In this document: piece after piece, positions 44,887-53,946 of the stretch
Position numbering within the stretch: the first letter of the stretch is position 1
Layout: each line of letters begins with the position of its first letter
Source of the DNA: Polaribacter sp. Hel1_33_78
Lineage (GTDB): Bacteria > Bacteroidota > Bacteroidia > Flavobacteriales > Flavobacteriaceae
Reading direction: 5' to 3'
DNA length: 64,000 bases
NCBI RefSeq assembly: GCF_900106075.1
Contig: NZ_LT629794.1
Location: forward strand, 841,001-905,000
Made by a program: the position numbers and the translations under genes
Notes under the pieces: model-generated
Database searches by the model: none
The model's input: the letters and a program-made list of their open reading frames with translations, nothing else
What the model was told of the DNA's origin: nothing

Positions 44887-46398
44887 ATGAAAAAAGTAAT
44901 TAAAATAATAAGTATATCGCTAATAACTCTCTTTCTTACTAATTGTGGGGAAGAAGAAACTATTGGTTTAATAGAATATGGTAATTTAACAGGTAAAGTT
45001 GTTCAAAAAGAGGGTTTTGTTCCCATAGAAAATGTAAAAATAATACTTTCACCTTCAAATAATACGGTGTTTACTGATGCCGAAGGGAATTTTATATTTG
45101 AAGGAATCGAAGCACAAGAATATTCAGTGCAAGCAGCTAAAGAAGAATATTTAGATAAATATGAAGGAGTAATTGTGAGCGCAGAGGTAGAAGTAAATAT
45201 TATTTTTGAAATGGATATTTCAACAGCTCTAAATAAATCACCCACAAAACCAGAACTCATAATTCCAAATGATGGTGCCATAGATTTACTCAACGAAGTT
45301 GAACTGTCTTGGGAATCAACGGACCCAGATGAAGATGAATTAACATATACTCTAGAAATTAGAAACGATTTTAATAGTGATGTAATCAAAATCACCAATA
45401 TAAAGGATAAAAGTTATACTTTATTTGATTTAAAATATGGGGTAAAATATTTTTGGAGTATTGAAGTAACTGATAATATTAATACAGAAGTTATAAGTAG
45501 TATTAGATCGTTTACAATTAAAGATGATCCAGCGAATAGGTATTTTTATGTTAAAAATGAAGGAGGGAATAGTATAATTTATTCTTCGAGTTTTAACGAC
45601 GTAAATAATGAAGTTTCAAATACAGTGCAATTAACAAGTTCTAGTTTAAATTCATGGAGACCTAGGCGGAATAATGTAACTAACTTAATCGCTTTTTTAC
45701 GAACAGATAGTAATGAAGCACATATATATACAATGAAGACTAATGGAGATGATATTACAAAAGTAACATCTGCAATACCCTTAGCTGGTTTTAACTTAAA
45801 TGAAATGGATTTTTCATGGTCTCCAGATGGAAGTAAATTATTATACTCTTCTTTCGATAAATTATATGCAATAAATAAAGACGGTAGTGGATTACAAATA
45901 ATATATGAAACAATAGATGGCAGTTTAATAACTGAATGTGATTGGAGTAGTAGTGGATTAAGAATAGCTTTGAAAACAAACAATTCAAATGGATATAATG
46001 GTTCAATTTTAGTTATTGATTTGAACGGAAATATTTTAAATACTGTGGTTTCTGAAGTTCAAGCTGCTTTAGGAGGTTTAAATTTTTCAGCATCAGGCAG
46101 TAAATTATTGTTTACTAGAGATGTTTCAAATTATCAAGCAACTGATTACAGACAATTAGATACTAGGATGTTTATTTATAATTTTACAGATATGACTTTT
46201 ATAGATATTTCTGATGACGAAAAAGAAAGTGGTACTAATGATTTAGACCCTCGTTTTTCGCCCAATGAAGCTAATGTTATTTTCGTAAATACATCCAACG
46301 ATGGTATTTCTCAAAAGAATATTATGACAACAAATCTGTCAGGAAATATTCAAAAACAACTTTTATTTGCAGATGCTACAATGCCAGATTGGGAATAA
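44887..46398 (+). CDS. Curli-operon lipoprotein: carboxypeptidase-regulatory-like, Fn3-like and beta-propeller domains
   Basis: A 503-aa lipoprotein (Cys20 in FLTNC). Domains: a carboxypeptidase-regulatory-like beta sandwich (about 33-110, LTGKVVQKEGFVPIENVKI, TDAEGNFIFEGI), an Fn3-like domain (about 117-210, ending KYFWSIEVTDN...IRSFTI), and a TolB/WD40-like beta propeller (about 215-503, FSWSPDGSKLLYSS, CDWSSSGLRIAL, DPRFSPNEANVIFV). It starts 11 bp after csgG and precedes the operon's terminator, so it is the last cistron. It is not part of the classical csg set; a surface receptor, anchor or regulator of the fibre is possible. Confidence 0.82.
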   Translation: MKKVIKIISISLITLFLTNCGEEETIGLIEYGNLTGKVVQKEGFVPIENVKIILSPSNNTVFTDAEGNFIFEGIEAQEYSVQAAKEEYLDKYEGVIVSAEVEVNIIFEMDISTALNKSPTKPELIIPNDGAIDLLNEVELSWESTDPDEDELTYTLEIRNDFNSDVIKITNIKDKSYTLFDLKYGVKYFWSIEVTDNINTEVISSIRSFTIKDDPANRYFYVKNEGGNSIIYSSSFNDVNNEVSNTVQLTSSSLNSWRPRRNNVTNLIAFLRTDSNEAHIYTMKTNGDDITKVTSAIPLAGFNLNEMDFSWSPDGSKLLYSSFDKLYAINKDGSGLQIIYETIDGSLITECDWSSSGLRIALKTNNSNGYNGSILVIDLNGNILNTVVSEVQAALGGLNFSASGSKLLFTRDVSNYQATDYRQLDTRMFIYNFTDMTFIDISDDEKESGTNDLDPRFSPNEANVIFVNTSNDGISQKNIMTTNLSGNIQKQLLFADATMPDWE

Positions 46399-46414
46399 AT
46401 ATGTAATACATAAT

Positions 46415-46448
46415 AAAAAAGCGAATGATAAAAAACGTTCGCTTTTTT
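46415..46448 (+). terminator. Terminator of the curli operon
   Basis: An 11-bp perfect stem AAAAAAGCGAA (46415-46425) / TTCGCTTTTTT (46438-46448) with flanking T run, 16 bp after the last gene of the operon. Confidence 0.85.
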
Positions 46449-46450
46449 TA

Positions 46451-46480
46451 TTGATATAAAATTTAGAACAACTAAATTTG
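46451..46480 (+). promoter_or_regulatory. Sigma-A-type promoter of purM
   Basis: TTG (46451-46453), exactly 19 bp, TAAATTTG (46473-46480): a perfect Bacteroidota promoter, 22 bp upstream of the purM ATG. Confidence 0.75.
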
Positions 46481-46502
46481 TATTACAATACAACACAACA
46501 AT

Positions 46503-47681
46503 ATGAGTCAAGAAGTTTCTAAACGTTACGCGCAAAGAGGTGTCTCTGCATCAAAAGAAGATGTACACAATGCAATAAAGAATATAGACAAAGGTTTATT
46601 TCCAAAAGCATTTTGTAAGATCGTGCCCGATTACTTAACAAATGATGATGATTTTTGTTTAATAATGCATGCAGACGGGGCAGGAACAAAGTCCTCTTTA
46701 GCTTATATGTATTGGAAAGAAACTGGAGATATTTCTGTTTGGAAAGGCATCGCACAAGACGCATTAATCATGAATATTGATGATTTATTGTGTGTGGGTG
46801 CAACGGATAATATAATGTTATCATCTACTATCGGTAGAAATAAAAGTAAGATTCCTGGAGAGGTTTTATCAGCAATTATAAACGGAACAGAAGAATTAAT
46901 AGAAGACTTGAAAGGTTTTGGAGTGACGATTCATTCTACTGGGGGAGAAACTGCAGATGTTGGTGATTTAGTGCGTACAATTATTGTAGATTCTACCGTA
47001 ACTGCAAGAATGAAGCGTATTGATGTTATTGATAACGCAAACATAAAGGCAGGTGATGTAATTGTTGGTTTAGAGTCTTTTGGGCAAGCGAGTTATGAAA
47101 CTGAGTATAATGGAGGAATGGGCTCTAACGGATTAACATCGGCAAGACATGATGTTTTTCATAACTACTTAGCAAATAAATATCCAGAAAGTTTTGATGC
47201 TGCTGTTCCTGCTGATTTAGTGTATTCAGGAAATATAAAATTGACGGATAAAGTTGAAAATTCTTCTATTGATGCCGGTAAATTGGTTTTATCTCCAACA
47301 AGAACGTATGCGCCGATTATAAAAGAAATTTTATCAAAATTCAATGCTGAAACTGTTCATGGGATGATTCATTGTTCTGGAGGTGCTCAGACAAAAATCT
47401 TACATTTTATAGATAATTTACACATTGTAAAAGACAATATGTTTCCAATTCCACCTTTATTTAAATTGATTCAAGATCAATCTAAAACAGATTGGAAAGA
47501 AATGTATCAAGTGTTTAACTGTGGACATAGAATGGAAATCTATGTTTCTCCGAAAATTGCAGACGCCATTATTAATATTTCTAAATCTTTTAATGTTGAT
47601 GCAAAAATAGTTGGGCGTGTAGAAAGTTCACCTTCTAAAAAATTGACGATTACAAGTGAGTTTGGAGTTTTTGAATATTAG
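46503..47681 (+). CDS. purM: Phosphoribosylformylglycinamidine cyclo-ligase (AIR synthase)
   Basis: Purine biosynthesis, forming aminoimidazole ribonucleotide from FGAM with ATP. A 392-aa member of the AIR synthase family: YAQRGVSASKEDVH at the start, HADGAGTKSSLAYMYW and DDLLCVGA in the ATP-binding domain, STGGETADVGDLV, and MIHCSGGAQTKI with NCGHRMEIYV in the C-terminal domain. It is longer than E. coli PurM (345 aa), as is usual in Bacteroidota. It has its own promoter and precedes prfA. Confidence 0.92.
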   Translation: MSQEVSKRYAQRGVSASKEDVHNAIKNIDKGLFPKAFCKIVPDYLTNDDDFCLIMHADGAGTKSSLAYMYWKETGDISVWKGIAQDALIMNIDDLLCVGATDNIMLSSTIGRNKSKIPGEVLSAIINGTEELIEDLKGFGVTIHSTGGETADVGDLVRTIIVDSTVTARMKRIDVIDNANIKAGDVIVGLESFGQASYETEYNGGMGSNGLTSARHDVFHNYLANKYPESFDAAVPADLVYSGNIKLTDKVENSSIDAGKLVLSPTRTYAPIIKEILSKFNAETVHGMIHCSGGAQTKILHFIDNLHIVKDNMFPIPPLFKLIQDQSKTDWKEMYQVFNCGHRMEIYVSPKIADAIINISKSFNVDAKIVGRVESSPSKKLTITSEFGVFEY

Positions 47682-47934
47682 ATTTTTTTTCTAGTTTAAG
47701 TAAGTGGTTGTCCAAAAATTATAAGCATTCACTTATTAGTTAGCTCTCTCTTTTAATGAAAATCATTTAAATATTCAACTAAAAGAAGGTTTTGGGTTTT
47801 TATTTATCTCTTTTTTAAAGGAAATCATCAACAAAAAACAACAAGTAAAAAAGAGGAATTTCATAAAAAATAGTTTGTCTACTTCAAAAATACCTATAAA
47901 AATTGTAAATTCGCACTCCAAGAAAAGATAGAAG

Positions 47935-49011
47935 ATGTTAGATAAATTAAGAATTGTTAAGCAACGTTATGATGAGGTTTCTGATTTAATTATTCAGCCA
48001 GAAATCATTATGGATCAAAAGCGTTATGCACAATTAATGAAAGAATATAAAGATTTAGGGAGTGTTGTTACAAAAGGTGATGAGTATCAAACTTTAATAA
48101 ATAATATAGAAGAGGCAAAAGAAATTATTTCTGATGGTTCTGATGCAGAGATGACGGAAATGGCGAAGATGGAAATTGATGAAGCCAATACTAGAATTCC
48201 TGAACTAGAAGATGAAATAAAGTTCTTATTAATTCCAAAAGATCCTGAAGATTCTAAGAATGCTGTTGTTGAATTACGAGCAGGAACGGGAGGAGATGAA
48301 GCAAGTATTTTTGCTGGAGATTTATTTAGGATGTATTCTAAATATTGTGAAAGTAAAGGTTGGAAAGTTTCCACTGTAGATTATTCTGAAGGTACAAATG
48401 GTGGGTTTAAAGAAATTCAATTTGAAGTAACTGGAGCAGATGTTTATGGAACTTTAAAGTTTGAAGCTGGTGTGCATCGTGTGCAAAGAGTTCCGCAAAC
48501 AGAAACTCAAGGGCGTGTTCATACATCTGCGGCTACTTGTATGGTTTTTCCTGAAGCAGAAGAGTTTGATGTGGAAATCAATCCAAAAGATGTAAGAATC
48601 GATTTTTTCTGTTCTTCTGGTCCTGGAGGTCAGTCTGTAAATACTACATACTCTGCAGTTCGTTTAACCCATATTCCTTCCGGTTTAGTTGCGCAATGTC
48701 AAGATCAAAAGTCTCAACATAAAAACAAAGAGAAAGCATTTAAAGTATTACGTTCTCGTTTATATGATATGGAATTAGCGAAGAAGAATGCGGAAGATGC
48801 CTTAAAGCGTGGTTCTATGGTTTCTTCTGGGGATAGAAGTGCAAAAATTAGAACCTATAATTATGCACAAGGAAGAGTTACAGATCATAGAATTGGTTTA
48901 TCACTTTATGATTTACCGAATATTTTAAACGGTGATATTCAGAAAATAATAGATGAATTGATGTTGGCTGAAAACACTCAAAAATTAAAAGGATTAGCAG
49001 ACGGAATATAG
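47935..49011 (+). CDS. prfA: Peptide chain release factor 1
   Basis: Recognises UAA and UAG stop codons and releases the nascent peptide. A 358-aa protein with the N-terminal helical domain, [11 protein letters not shown], the anticodon-like region around [21 protein letters not shown], and the catalytic GGQ (231-233) in [18 protein letters not shown]. Length is normal. It ends at a strong terminator. Confidence 0.97.
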   Translation: MLDKLRIVKQRYDEVSDLIIQPEIIMDQKRYAQLMKEYKDLGSVVTKGDEYQTLINNIEEAKEIISDGSDAEMTEMAKMEIDEANTRIPELEDEIKFLLIPKDPEDSKNAVVELRAGTGGDEASIFAGDLFRMYSKYCESKGWKVSTVDYSEGTNGGFKEIQFEVTGADVYGTLKFEAGVHRVQRVPQTETQGRVHTSAATCMVFPEAEEFDVEINPKDVRIDFFCSSGPGGQSVNTTYSAVRLTHIPSGLVAQCQDQKSQHKNKEKAFKVLRSRLYDMELAKKNAEDALKRGSMVSSGDRSAKIRTYNYAQGRVTDHRIGLSLYDLPNILNGDIQKIIDELMLAENTQKLKGLADGI

Positions 49012-49030
49012 TTTCTTTATGTAAAATAGT

Positions 49031-49059
49031 AAAACCTCAAAACATTGTTTTGAGGTTTT
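49031..49059 (+). terminator. Terminator of prfA
   Basis: A 13-bp perfect stem (49031-49043 with 49047-49059, loop ATT) with a T tail, 20 bp after prfA. Confidence 0.9.
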
Positions 49060-49085
49060 TTGTTTAGGTGAAATTAAAACATAAA

Positions 49086-49122
49086 AAAACGATTAAAGTT
49101 TAGGGAAGACTTTAATCGTTTT
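49086..49122. terminator. Second hairpin terminator in the prfA/GH31 gap
   Basis: A 14-bp perfect stem AAAACGATTAAAGT (49086-49099) / ACTTTAATCGTTTT (49109-49122), 9-nt loop, A and T runs on both sides. Confidence 0.7.
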
Positions 49123-49252
49123 ATTCAAATAAAAATTTAGATAAAGTCTAAATCAAGAAATATGTTGGGGGAATAAAATATTATAAAGTAAAATTACAAT
49201 GGAAAAAGATATTATACAATACCCATTTATGATGAAATTCTCAATTCCCCAT

Positions 49253-49298
49253 AAATAAGGAGAGGCCTCCATGTTTATGGGGAGGCCTCTCCTTATTT
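49253..49298 (-). terminator. Strong terminator of the GH31 gene
   Basis: An 18-bp perfect stem (49253-49270 with 49281-49298) centred on AGAGGCCTCC / GGAGGCCTCT, with a 10-nt loop, starting 11 bp after the GH31 stop codon on the minus strand. Confidence 0.85.
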
Positions 49299-49309
49299 CC
49301 TAAGACTTT

Positions 49310-51715
49310 CTATTTTCCAAATAAATGTAATTCTGTAAACTCTTTCTCTATTGATATGGATTGGTTTTTACCAGTTTTAAAATTATCTAAAGAAATTTCT
49401 ACATTATCTATTTGTATTGAAGTAATTGTAAATGGCAAATTATGGAATACAATATTAAACTTCTTGTATTGTGCATCAAAGACGCCTTCTTTGTGTTGTT
49501 GTAAAATAAATTCATCCTTTTTGCCAGTTAATTTAAAAGTACGTAAACTATATCTGCCTTTCTTATAATCATAACCATCATGTGCATCATCAAAAAGTTC
49601 AGATTTTTCTTTACCGTTTTTATAATAAACATCCAAAGTAATATCATCCATTTTCTTTTCTCCGACATATTGTTGGATAGGATATTTCGGTATAACGGCT
49701 CCTTCTTTGATAAAGAAAGGTACGCTATCTATATCTGCATCTACCCACATTTCTCTTCCTCCTTCTACAAGTTCGTCAGTCCAGAAATTATACCATTTCC
49801 CTCTTGGTACATACATTCTTCTTCCTTTAGCATTTGGTTCTAATATTGGGCAAACTAAAATTTTATCTCCGTACACAAACTCATCACTTCTATAATGTGT
49901 TCCGTGATCTTCTTGATCGAATAATACTAATGATTTTAAGATAGGAGTTCCTTTTGTTATATGTTTCCAAAAAGCGGTATATAAATAGGGTAATAGCTGA
50001 TATCTTATTTCAATAAATTTACGAACGATATCTGTAATTTCTTCGCCAAATACCCAAGGCTCTTGATTTCCATGATCTCCAGACGAGTGAACTCTGCAAA
50101 ATGCATGGAAAATTCCTAACTGAATCCAACGTGCAAATAATTCTCCTTGAGGTTGTTCCGCAAATCCACCAATATCACTTCCTGCAAAAGAGAAACCAGA
50201 CATGGCCATTCTCTGTGCTTGGTTGTTAGCAATGGCTAAATGTTCCCATGTTGCTACGTTATCTCCCATCCAAGTAGAGGTATAACGTTGTGTACCAGAA
50301 TAAGCAGCTCTTGTAATTACAAATGGACGTTTTGGATATGCGTATTTCTTTAATCCATGATAAGTTGCACGTGCCATTTGCATTCCGTAAATATTGTGTG
50401 CTTTTCTGTGCGAACAAGGGTTTCCATCATAATCATGACGCACATCATCGGGGAATGATTTGTTAGGAACGTCCATTACAGCAGGTTCGTTCATATCATT
50501 CCAAACTCCCTTTACGCCAATATCTTCAATCAATTCTTGAAATAAACCTTCCCACCAAGTTCTTACCTCTGGTTTTGTAAAGTCCGGAAAATAACATTCT
50601 CCAGGCCATACTTTACCTTTCATATAAGGACCATCTGCACGTTTACAGAAATAGTCTTTATCTAAAGCTTCCTTAAATACGGGGTATTCCAAATCTATTT
50701 TAATTCCTGGGTCTATAATAACCACAGTTTTAAAACCGTCATCTTCTAATTCCTTCACCATTCTTTTTGGGTCTGGGAAATGTTTTTTATCCCAAGTGAA
50801 ACAGCGGAAACCTTCCATATAATCTATATCTAAATAGATAGCATCGCATGGTATTTTTAAGTCTCTAAATTTTGTTGTTATCTCTTTAACGTTACTTTCT
50901 GGATAGTAACTCCATTTACATTGATGGAATCCTAAAGCCCATAATGGAGGTAAATGTTGAGGTTTACCTGTTAAGTCTGTATAGTTAATAACAACATCTT
51001 CCATTTTTGGACCATAGATAAAGTAGTAGTTCATTTCACCACCTTGTGCCCAAAAACTAGTTACATTTCTTCTTTCATGTGCAAAATCGAAATGAGTTTT
51101 AAACGTGTTGTCAAAGAAAATACCATAAGATTTATCATTTTGAATAGATGTGTAAAATGGAATCGTTTTGTAAATAGGATCTGTATCTTTACCAAAAGCA
51201 TAAGAATCTGTTGCCCAGTTTTCAAAACGTTTTCCCTTTAAATTGACATCAACAGGCTTATCGCCTAATCCATAAAAGCTTTCAGATTTTTGACAAACCT
51301 TGCTCATTTTTACGATATCTCCTCCGTATTCATAACTCTCTTCCCAGTGAAAACCAATTTCATCTTGGTTGATGATTTTTAAGTCTTTGGCATCATATAG
51401 ACTTACTTGTAAACTTTGTTTTTCAACTTTACAAATAAGTTTAGAAGTGGTTATTATATAGTTTTTTTTGTCTTCTGTAACTTCTAAGAAATTGTATCCT
51501 CTACTTGCATATTTTGTAATTCCGTAAGAAAAATCATTTTCAAACTTACCTGCAGTAGCATATCTAAATCGAATAACACTGTCTCTTACCACTGTAAGTT
51601 GCAAAACAACATTGTTCTTTGTTGTAAAATATAATGTGTCTACATCTTTCTTATAGGTTACAATTTCAGAAGGAAATAAATTCCCTTTTTGTTCTAGTTC
51701 TGTATTAACAATCAT
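49310..51715 (-). CDS. GH31 alpha-glucosidase
   Basis: An 801-aa cytoplasmic glycoside hydrolase (no signal peptide). An N-terminal beta-sandwich precedes the (beta/alpha)8 barrel with the GH31 nucleophile signature VWNDMNEP (Asp407) and acid/base region GDNVATWEHL near residue 484. It should release glucose from alpha-1,4-glucans or maltodextrins. It is downstream of the glg genes on the same strand, but a terminator at 51937-51978 and a 270-bp gap separate it, so it is probably its own unit. Confidence 0.93.
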   Translation of the reverse strand: MIVNTELEQKGNLFPSEIVTYKKDVDTLYFTTKNNVVLQLTVVRDSVIRFRYATAGKFENDFSYGITKYASRGYNFLEVTEDKKNYIITTSKLICKVEKQSLQVSLYDAKDLKIINQDEIGFHWEESYEYGGDIVKMSKVCQKSESFYGLGDKPVDVNLKGKRFENWATDSYAFGKDTDPIYKTIPFYTSIQNDKSYGIFFDNTFKTHFDFAHERRNVTSFWAQGGEMNYYFIYGPKMEDVVINYTDLTGKPQHLPPLWALGFHQCKWSYYPESNVKEITTKFRDLKIPCDAIYLDIDYMEGFRCFTWDKKHFPDPKRMVKELEDDGFKTVVIIDPGIKIDLEYPVFKEALDKDYFCKRADGPYMKGKVWPGECYFPDFTKPEVRTWWEGLFQELIEDIGVKGVWNDMNEPAVMDVPNKSFPDDVRHDYDGNPCSHRKAHNIYGMQMARATYHGLKKYAYPKRPFVITRAAYSGTQRYTSTWMGDNVATWEHLAIANNQAQRMAMSGFSFAGSDIGGFAEQPQGELFARWIQLGIFHAFCRVHSSGDHGNQEPWVFGEEITDIVRKFIEIRYQLLPYLYTAFWKHITKGTPILKSLVLFDQEDHGTHYRSDEFVYGDKILVCPILEPNAKGRRMYVPRGKWYNFWTDELVEGGREMWVDADIDSVPFFIKEGAVIPKYPIQQYVGEKKMDDITLDVYYKNGKEKSELFDDAHDGYDYKKGRYSLRTFKLTGKKDEFILQQHKEGVFDAQYKKFNIVFHNLPFTITSIQIDNVEISLDNFKTGKNQSISIEKEFTELHLFGK

Positions 51716-51936
51716 TATTTAGCTTGTTTTTTTTTGTCTTGTAAAAATCGTAAAAGTTTGTAAAAAATATATGGTTAAACTCTTTTTTCTACGATAACGT
51801 TTTAGTCTATATTTCTAGTAAAAATATTCCTTATTTATTTAAAAATAAGAGTGGTACATTTTATTTTAAATATTGCTAAAAGATTTTTTAAAGTTTTAAA
51901 AATACTTTGTTTTTTTATGAAGTATAAAAAAAGAAC

Positions 51937-51978
51937 CCCTCTTTTTTATCATTATAGCATCAGAGATAAAAAAGAGGG
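51937..51978 (-). terminator. Terminator of the glg operon
   Basis: A 14-bp perfect stem CCCTCTTTTTTATC (51937-51950) / GATAAAAAAGAGGG (51965-51978), 14-nt loop, followed on the minus strand by a T run. It lies just past the glgB stop codon. The rest of the 270-bp gap 51716-51985 shows nothing else. Confidence 0.85.
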
Positions 51979-51985
51979 TTTAATA

Positions 51986-53893
51986 TTATTTGTATTTGTA
52001 GACCATCATACCTAATGGGGGTAAATTTAGTTCGATAGAATTCTCTCTAGCATTCCATACTTTTTGATCTGAAGTTATTTTTTTGTTTTTAAATTTTCCT
52101 GATCCGTTATATTTTATAGCATCACTATTAAAAATGGCTGTTAATGCACCAGCTTTTGGTAAACCTATTCTATAATGTTCTCTCGGAACAGGAGTAAGGT
52201 TTAAAACAACAATTATATTATCTTTTTCATTTATACCTTTTCTAAGATAAGACATTACTGAGTTTTCATGATCTCCGTGATCGATCCATTCAAATCCTTC
52301 TGGTGAAAATTGCTTTTGATGCAAAGCGGGTTCTTTTTTGTATAATTTATTTAGATCTTTTACTAAATTTTGTGCTCCTTTATGTACATCGAAATTTAAC
52401 AAATGCCAATCTAAACTTCCATTAAAATTCCATTCACTTGTTTGTCCAAATTCACCACCTTGAAATAATAATTTTGCTCCTGGATGTGTATACATGAAGC
52501 CATAAAGTAAACGTAAGTTTCCAAATTTTTGCCATTCATCACCAGGCATTTTATCTACGATTGATTTTTTACCATACACAACTTCGTCATGAGAAAGAGG
52601 TAGCATAAAATTTTCTGTGAATGCATAATTTAAACTAAAGGTTAAATCATTTTGATGATGTTTTCTATAAACAGGCTCTTTAGCAAAATAATCTAAAGTA
52701 TCATGCATCCAACCCATCATCCATTTCATACCAAAACCTAAACCACCATCGTAAATTGGTCGAGATACTTGAGGAAAAGAGGTAGATTCTTCCGCAATAG
52801 TTTGAACATCTGGAAAAGCTTCATAAACAGCCGCGTTCATTTCTTTAATAAAATTAATGGCATCTAAGTTTTCTCTTCCGCCAAATTCATTTGGTTCCCA
52901 TTGCCCTTCTTCTCTAGAATAATCAAGAAACAACATAGAAGCTACGGCATCAACTCTTAAACCATCTGCATGATATTGGTCTAGCCAAAAAATTGCATTA
53001 CTAATTAAAAATGCTTTTATCTCGTTTCTTCCATAATTAAAAATTAAACTCTTCCAATCTTGGTGATACCCTTTTCTTCTATCTGGGTGTTCATATAAAT
53101 GCGAACCATCGAAGAAACCTAAACCATGATCATCTGAAGGAAAATGCGAAGGAACCCAATCTAACAGCACTCCAATTCCTTTTTCGTGGAATTTATCTAC
53201 TAAATATTTAAATTCATCTGGATAACCAAAACGTGATGTCGGAGCAAAATATCCTGTTAATTGATATCCCCAACTTGGATCATACGGATATTCCATGATT
53301 GGCATAAATTCTACATGTGTAAAATTCATTTCTTCAACATAATCAACTAATTCTTCTGCTAATTCTCTATAACTTAAAAAGCGATTTTCTTCAATTTGTT
53401 TTTTCCAAGAACCTAAATGGACTTCATAAACAGAAAAGGGAGCATCTAATGCATTGTTCTTTTTTCTGTTTTTCATCCATTTTTTATCTTTCCAAGCATA
53501 TTCATCTTCCCAAACAACCGATGCCGTTTTTGGCGGGTGCTCGCATCTCCTTGCAAAAGGATCAGCTTTCTCTGTAGTTATATCGTTATTAGAACTTCTA
53601 ATTTTATACTTATAAATACTTCCTTTGCTAACTTCAGGAATAAAACCTTCCCAAATTCCGCTTCCGTCCCAACGTACATTTAAGTGATGCTCTCCTTCCA
53701 ACCAAAAATTAAAATCCCCAATTACAGCAACAGATTTTGCACTTGGAGCCCAAACGGCAAAGTAAGTTCCTTTTATACCATCTACGGTTGTAATATGTGA
53801 TCCAAATTTTTCGTAGAGACGATAGTGTTTTCCTGCCTGAAAAAGATGGATATCAAATTCTGTAAAAAGACTGTGTATTTTTGTTTGTGCCAT
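51986..53893 (-). CDS. glgB: 1,4-alpha-glucan branching enzyme
   Basis: A 635-aa GH13 enzyme that makes alpha-1,6 branches in glycogen. A CBM48 domain (about 25-115, GTYFAVWAPSAKSVAVIGDFN) precedes the catalytic barrel with the YEVHLGSW, EFMPIMEYPYDPSWGYQ, DGLRVDAVASMLFLD (nucleophile Asp), TIAEEST (acid/base Glu) and LPLSHDEVV motifs. Last gene of the leftward glg operon, 53 bp after glgE. Confidence 0.96.
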   Translation of the reverse strand: MAQTKIHSLFTEFDIHLFQAGKHYRLYEKFGSHITTVDGIKGTYFAVWAPSAKSVAVIGDFNFWLEGEHHLNVRWDGSGIWEGFIPEVSKGSIYKYKIRSSNNDITTEKADPFARRCEHPPKTASVVWEDEYAWKDKKWMKNRKKNNALDAPFSVYEVHLGSWKKQIEENRFLSYRELAEELVDYVEEMNFTHVEFMPIMEYPYDPSWGYQLTGYFAPTSRFGYPDEFKYLVDKFHEKGIGVLLDWVPSHFPSDDHGLGFFDGSHLYEHPDRRKGYHQDWKSLIFNYGRNEIKAFLISNAIFWLDQYHADGLRVDAVASMLFLDYSREEGQWEPNEFGGRENLDAINFIKEMNAAVYEAFPDVQTIAEESTSFPQVSRPIYDGGLGFGMKWMMGWMHDTLDYFAKEPVYRKHHQNDLTFSLNYAFTENFMLPLSHDEVVYGKKSIVDKMPGDEWQKFGNLRLLYGFMYTHPGAKLLFQGGEFGQTSEWNFNGSLDWHLLNFDVHKGAQNLVKDLNKLYKKEPALHQKQFSPEGFEWIDHGDHENSVMSYLRKGINEKDNIIVVLNLTPVPREHYRIGLPKAGALTAIFNSDAIKYNGSGKFKNKKITSDQKVWNARENSIELNLPPLGMMVYKYK

Positions 53894-53946
53894 AGTTATA
53901 AGGTCAAAACATTTTCTAAATTATTTTAATAGAAATATTTTATGTT

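Noticed and set aside
45003..45983. Long open frames of 131 and 134 codons antisense to the propeller lipoprotein gene
   Set aside because: Low-complexity Ser/Leu/Ile-rich translations typical of the complement of an Asn/Asp/Glu-rich gene; the plus-strand gene is well supported.
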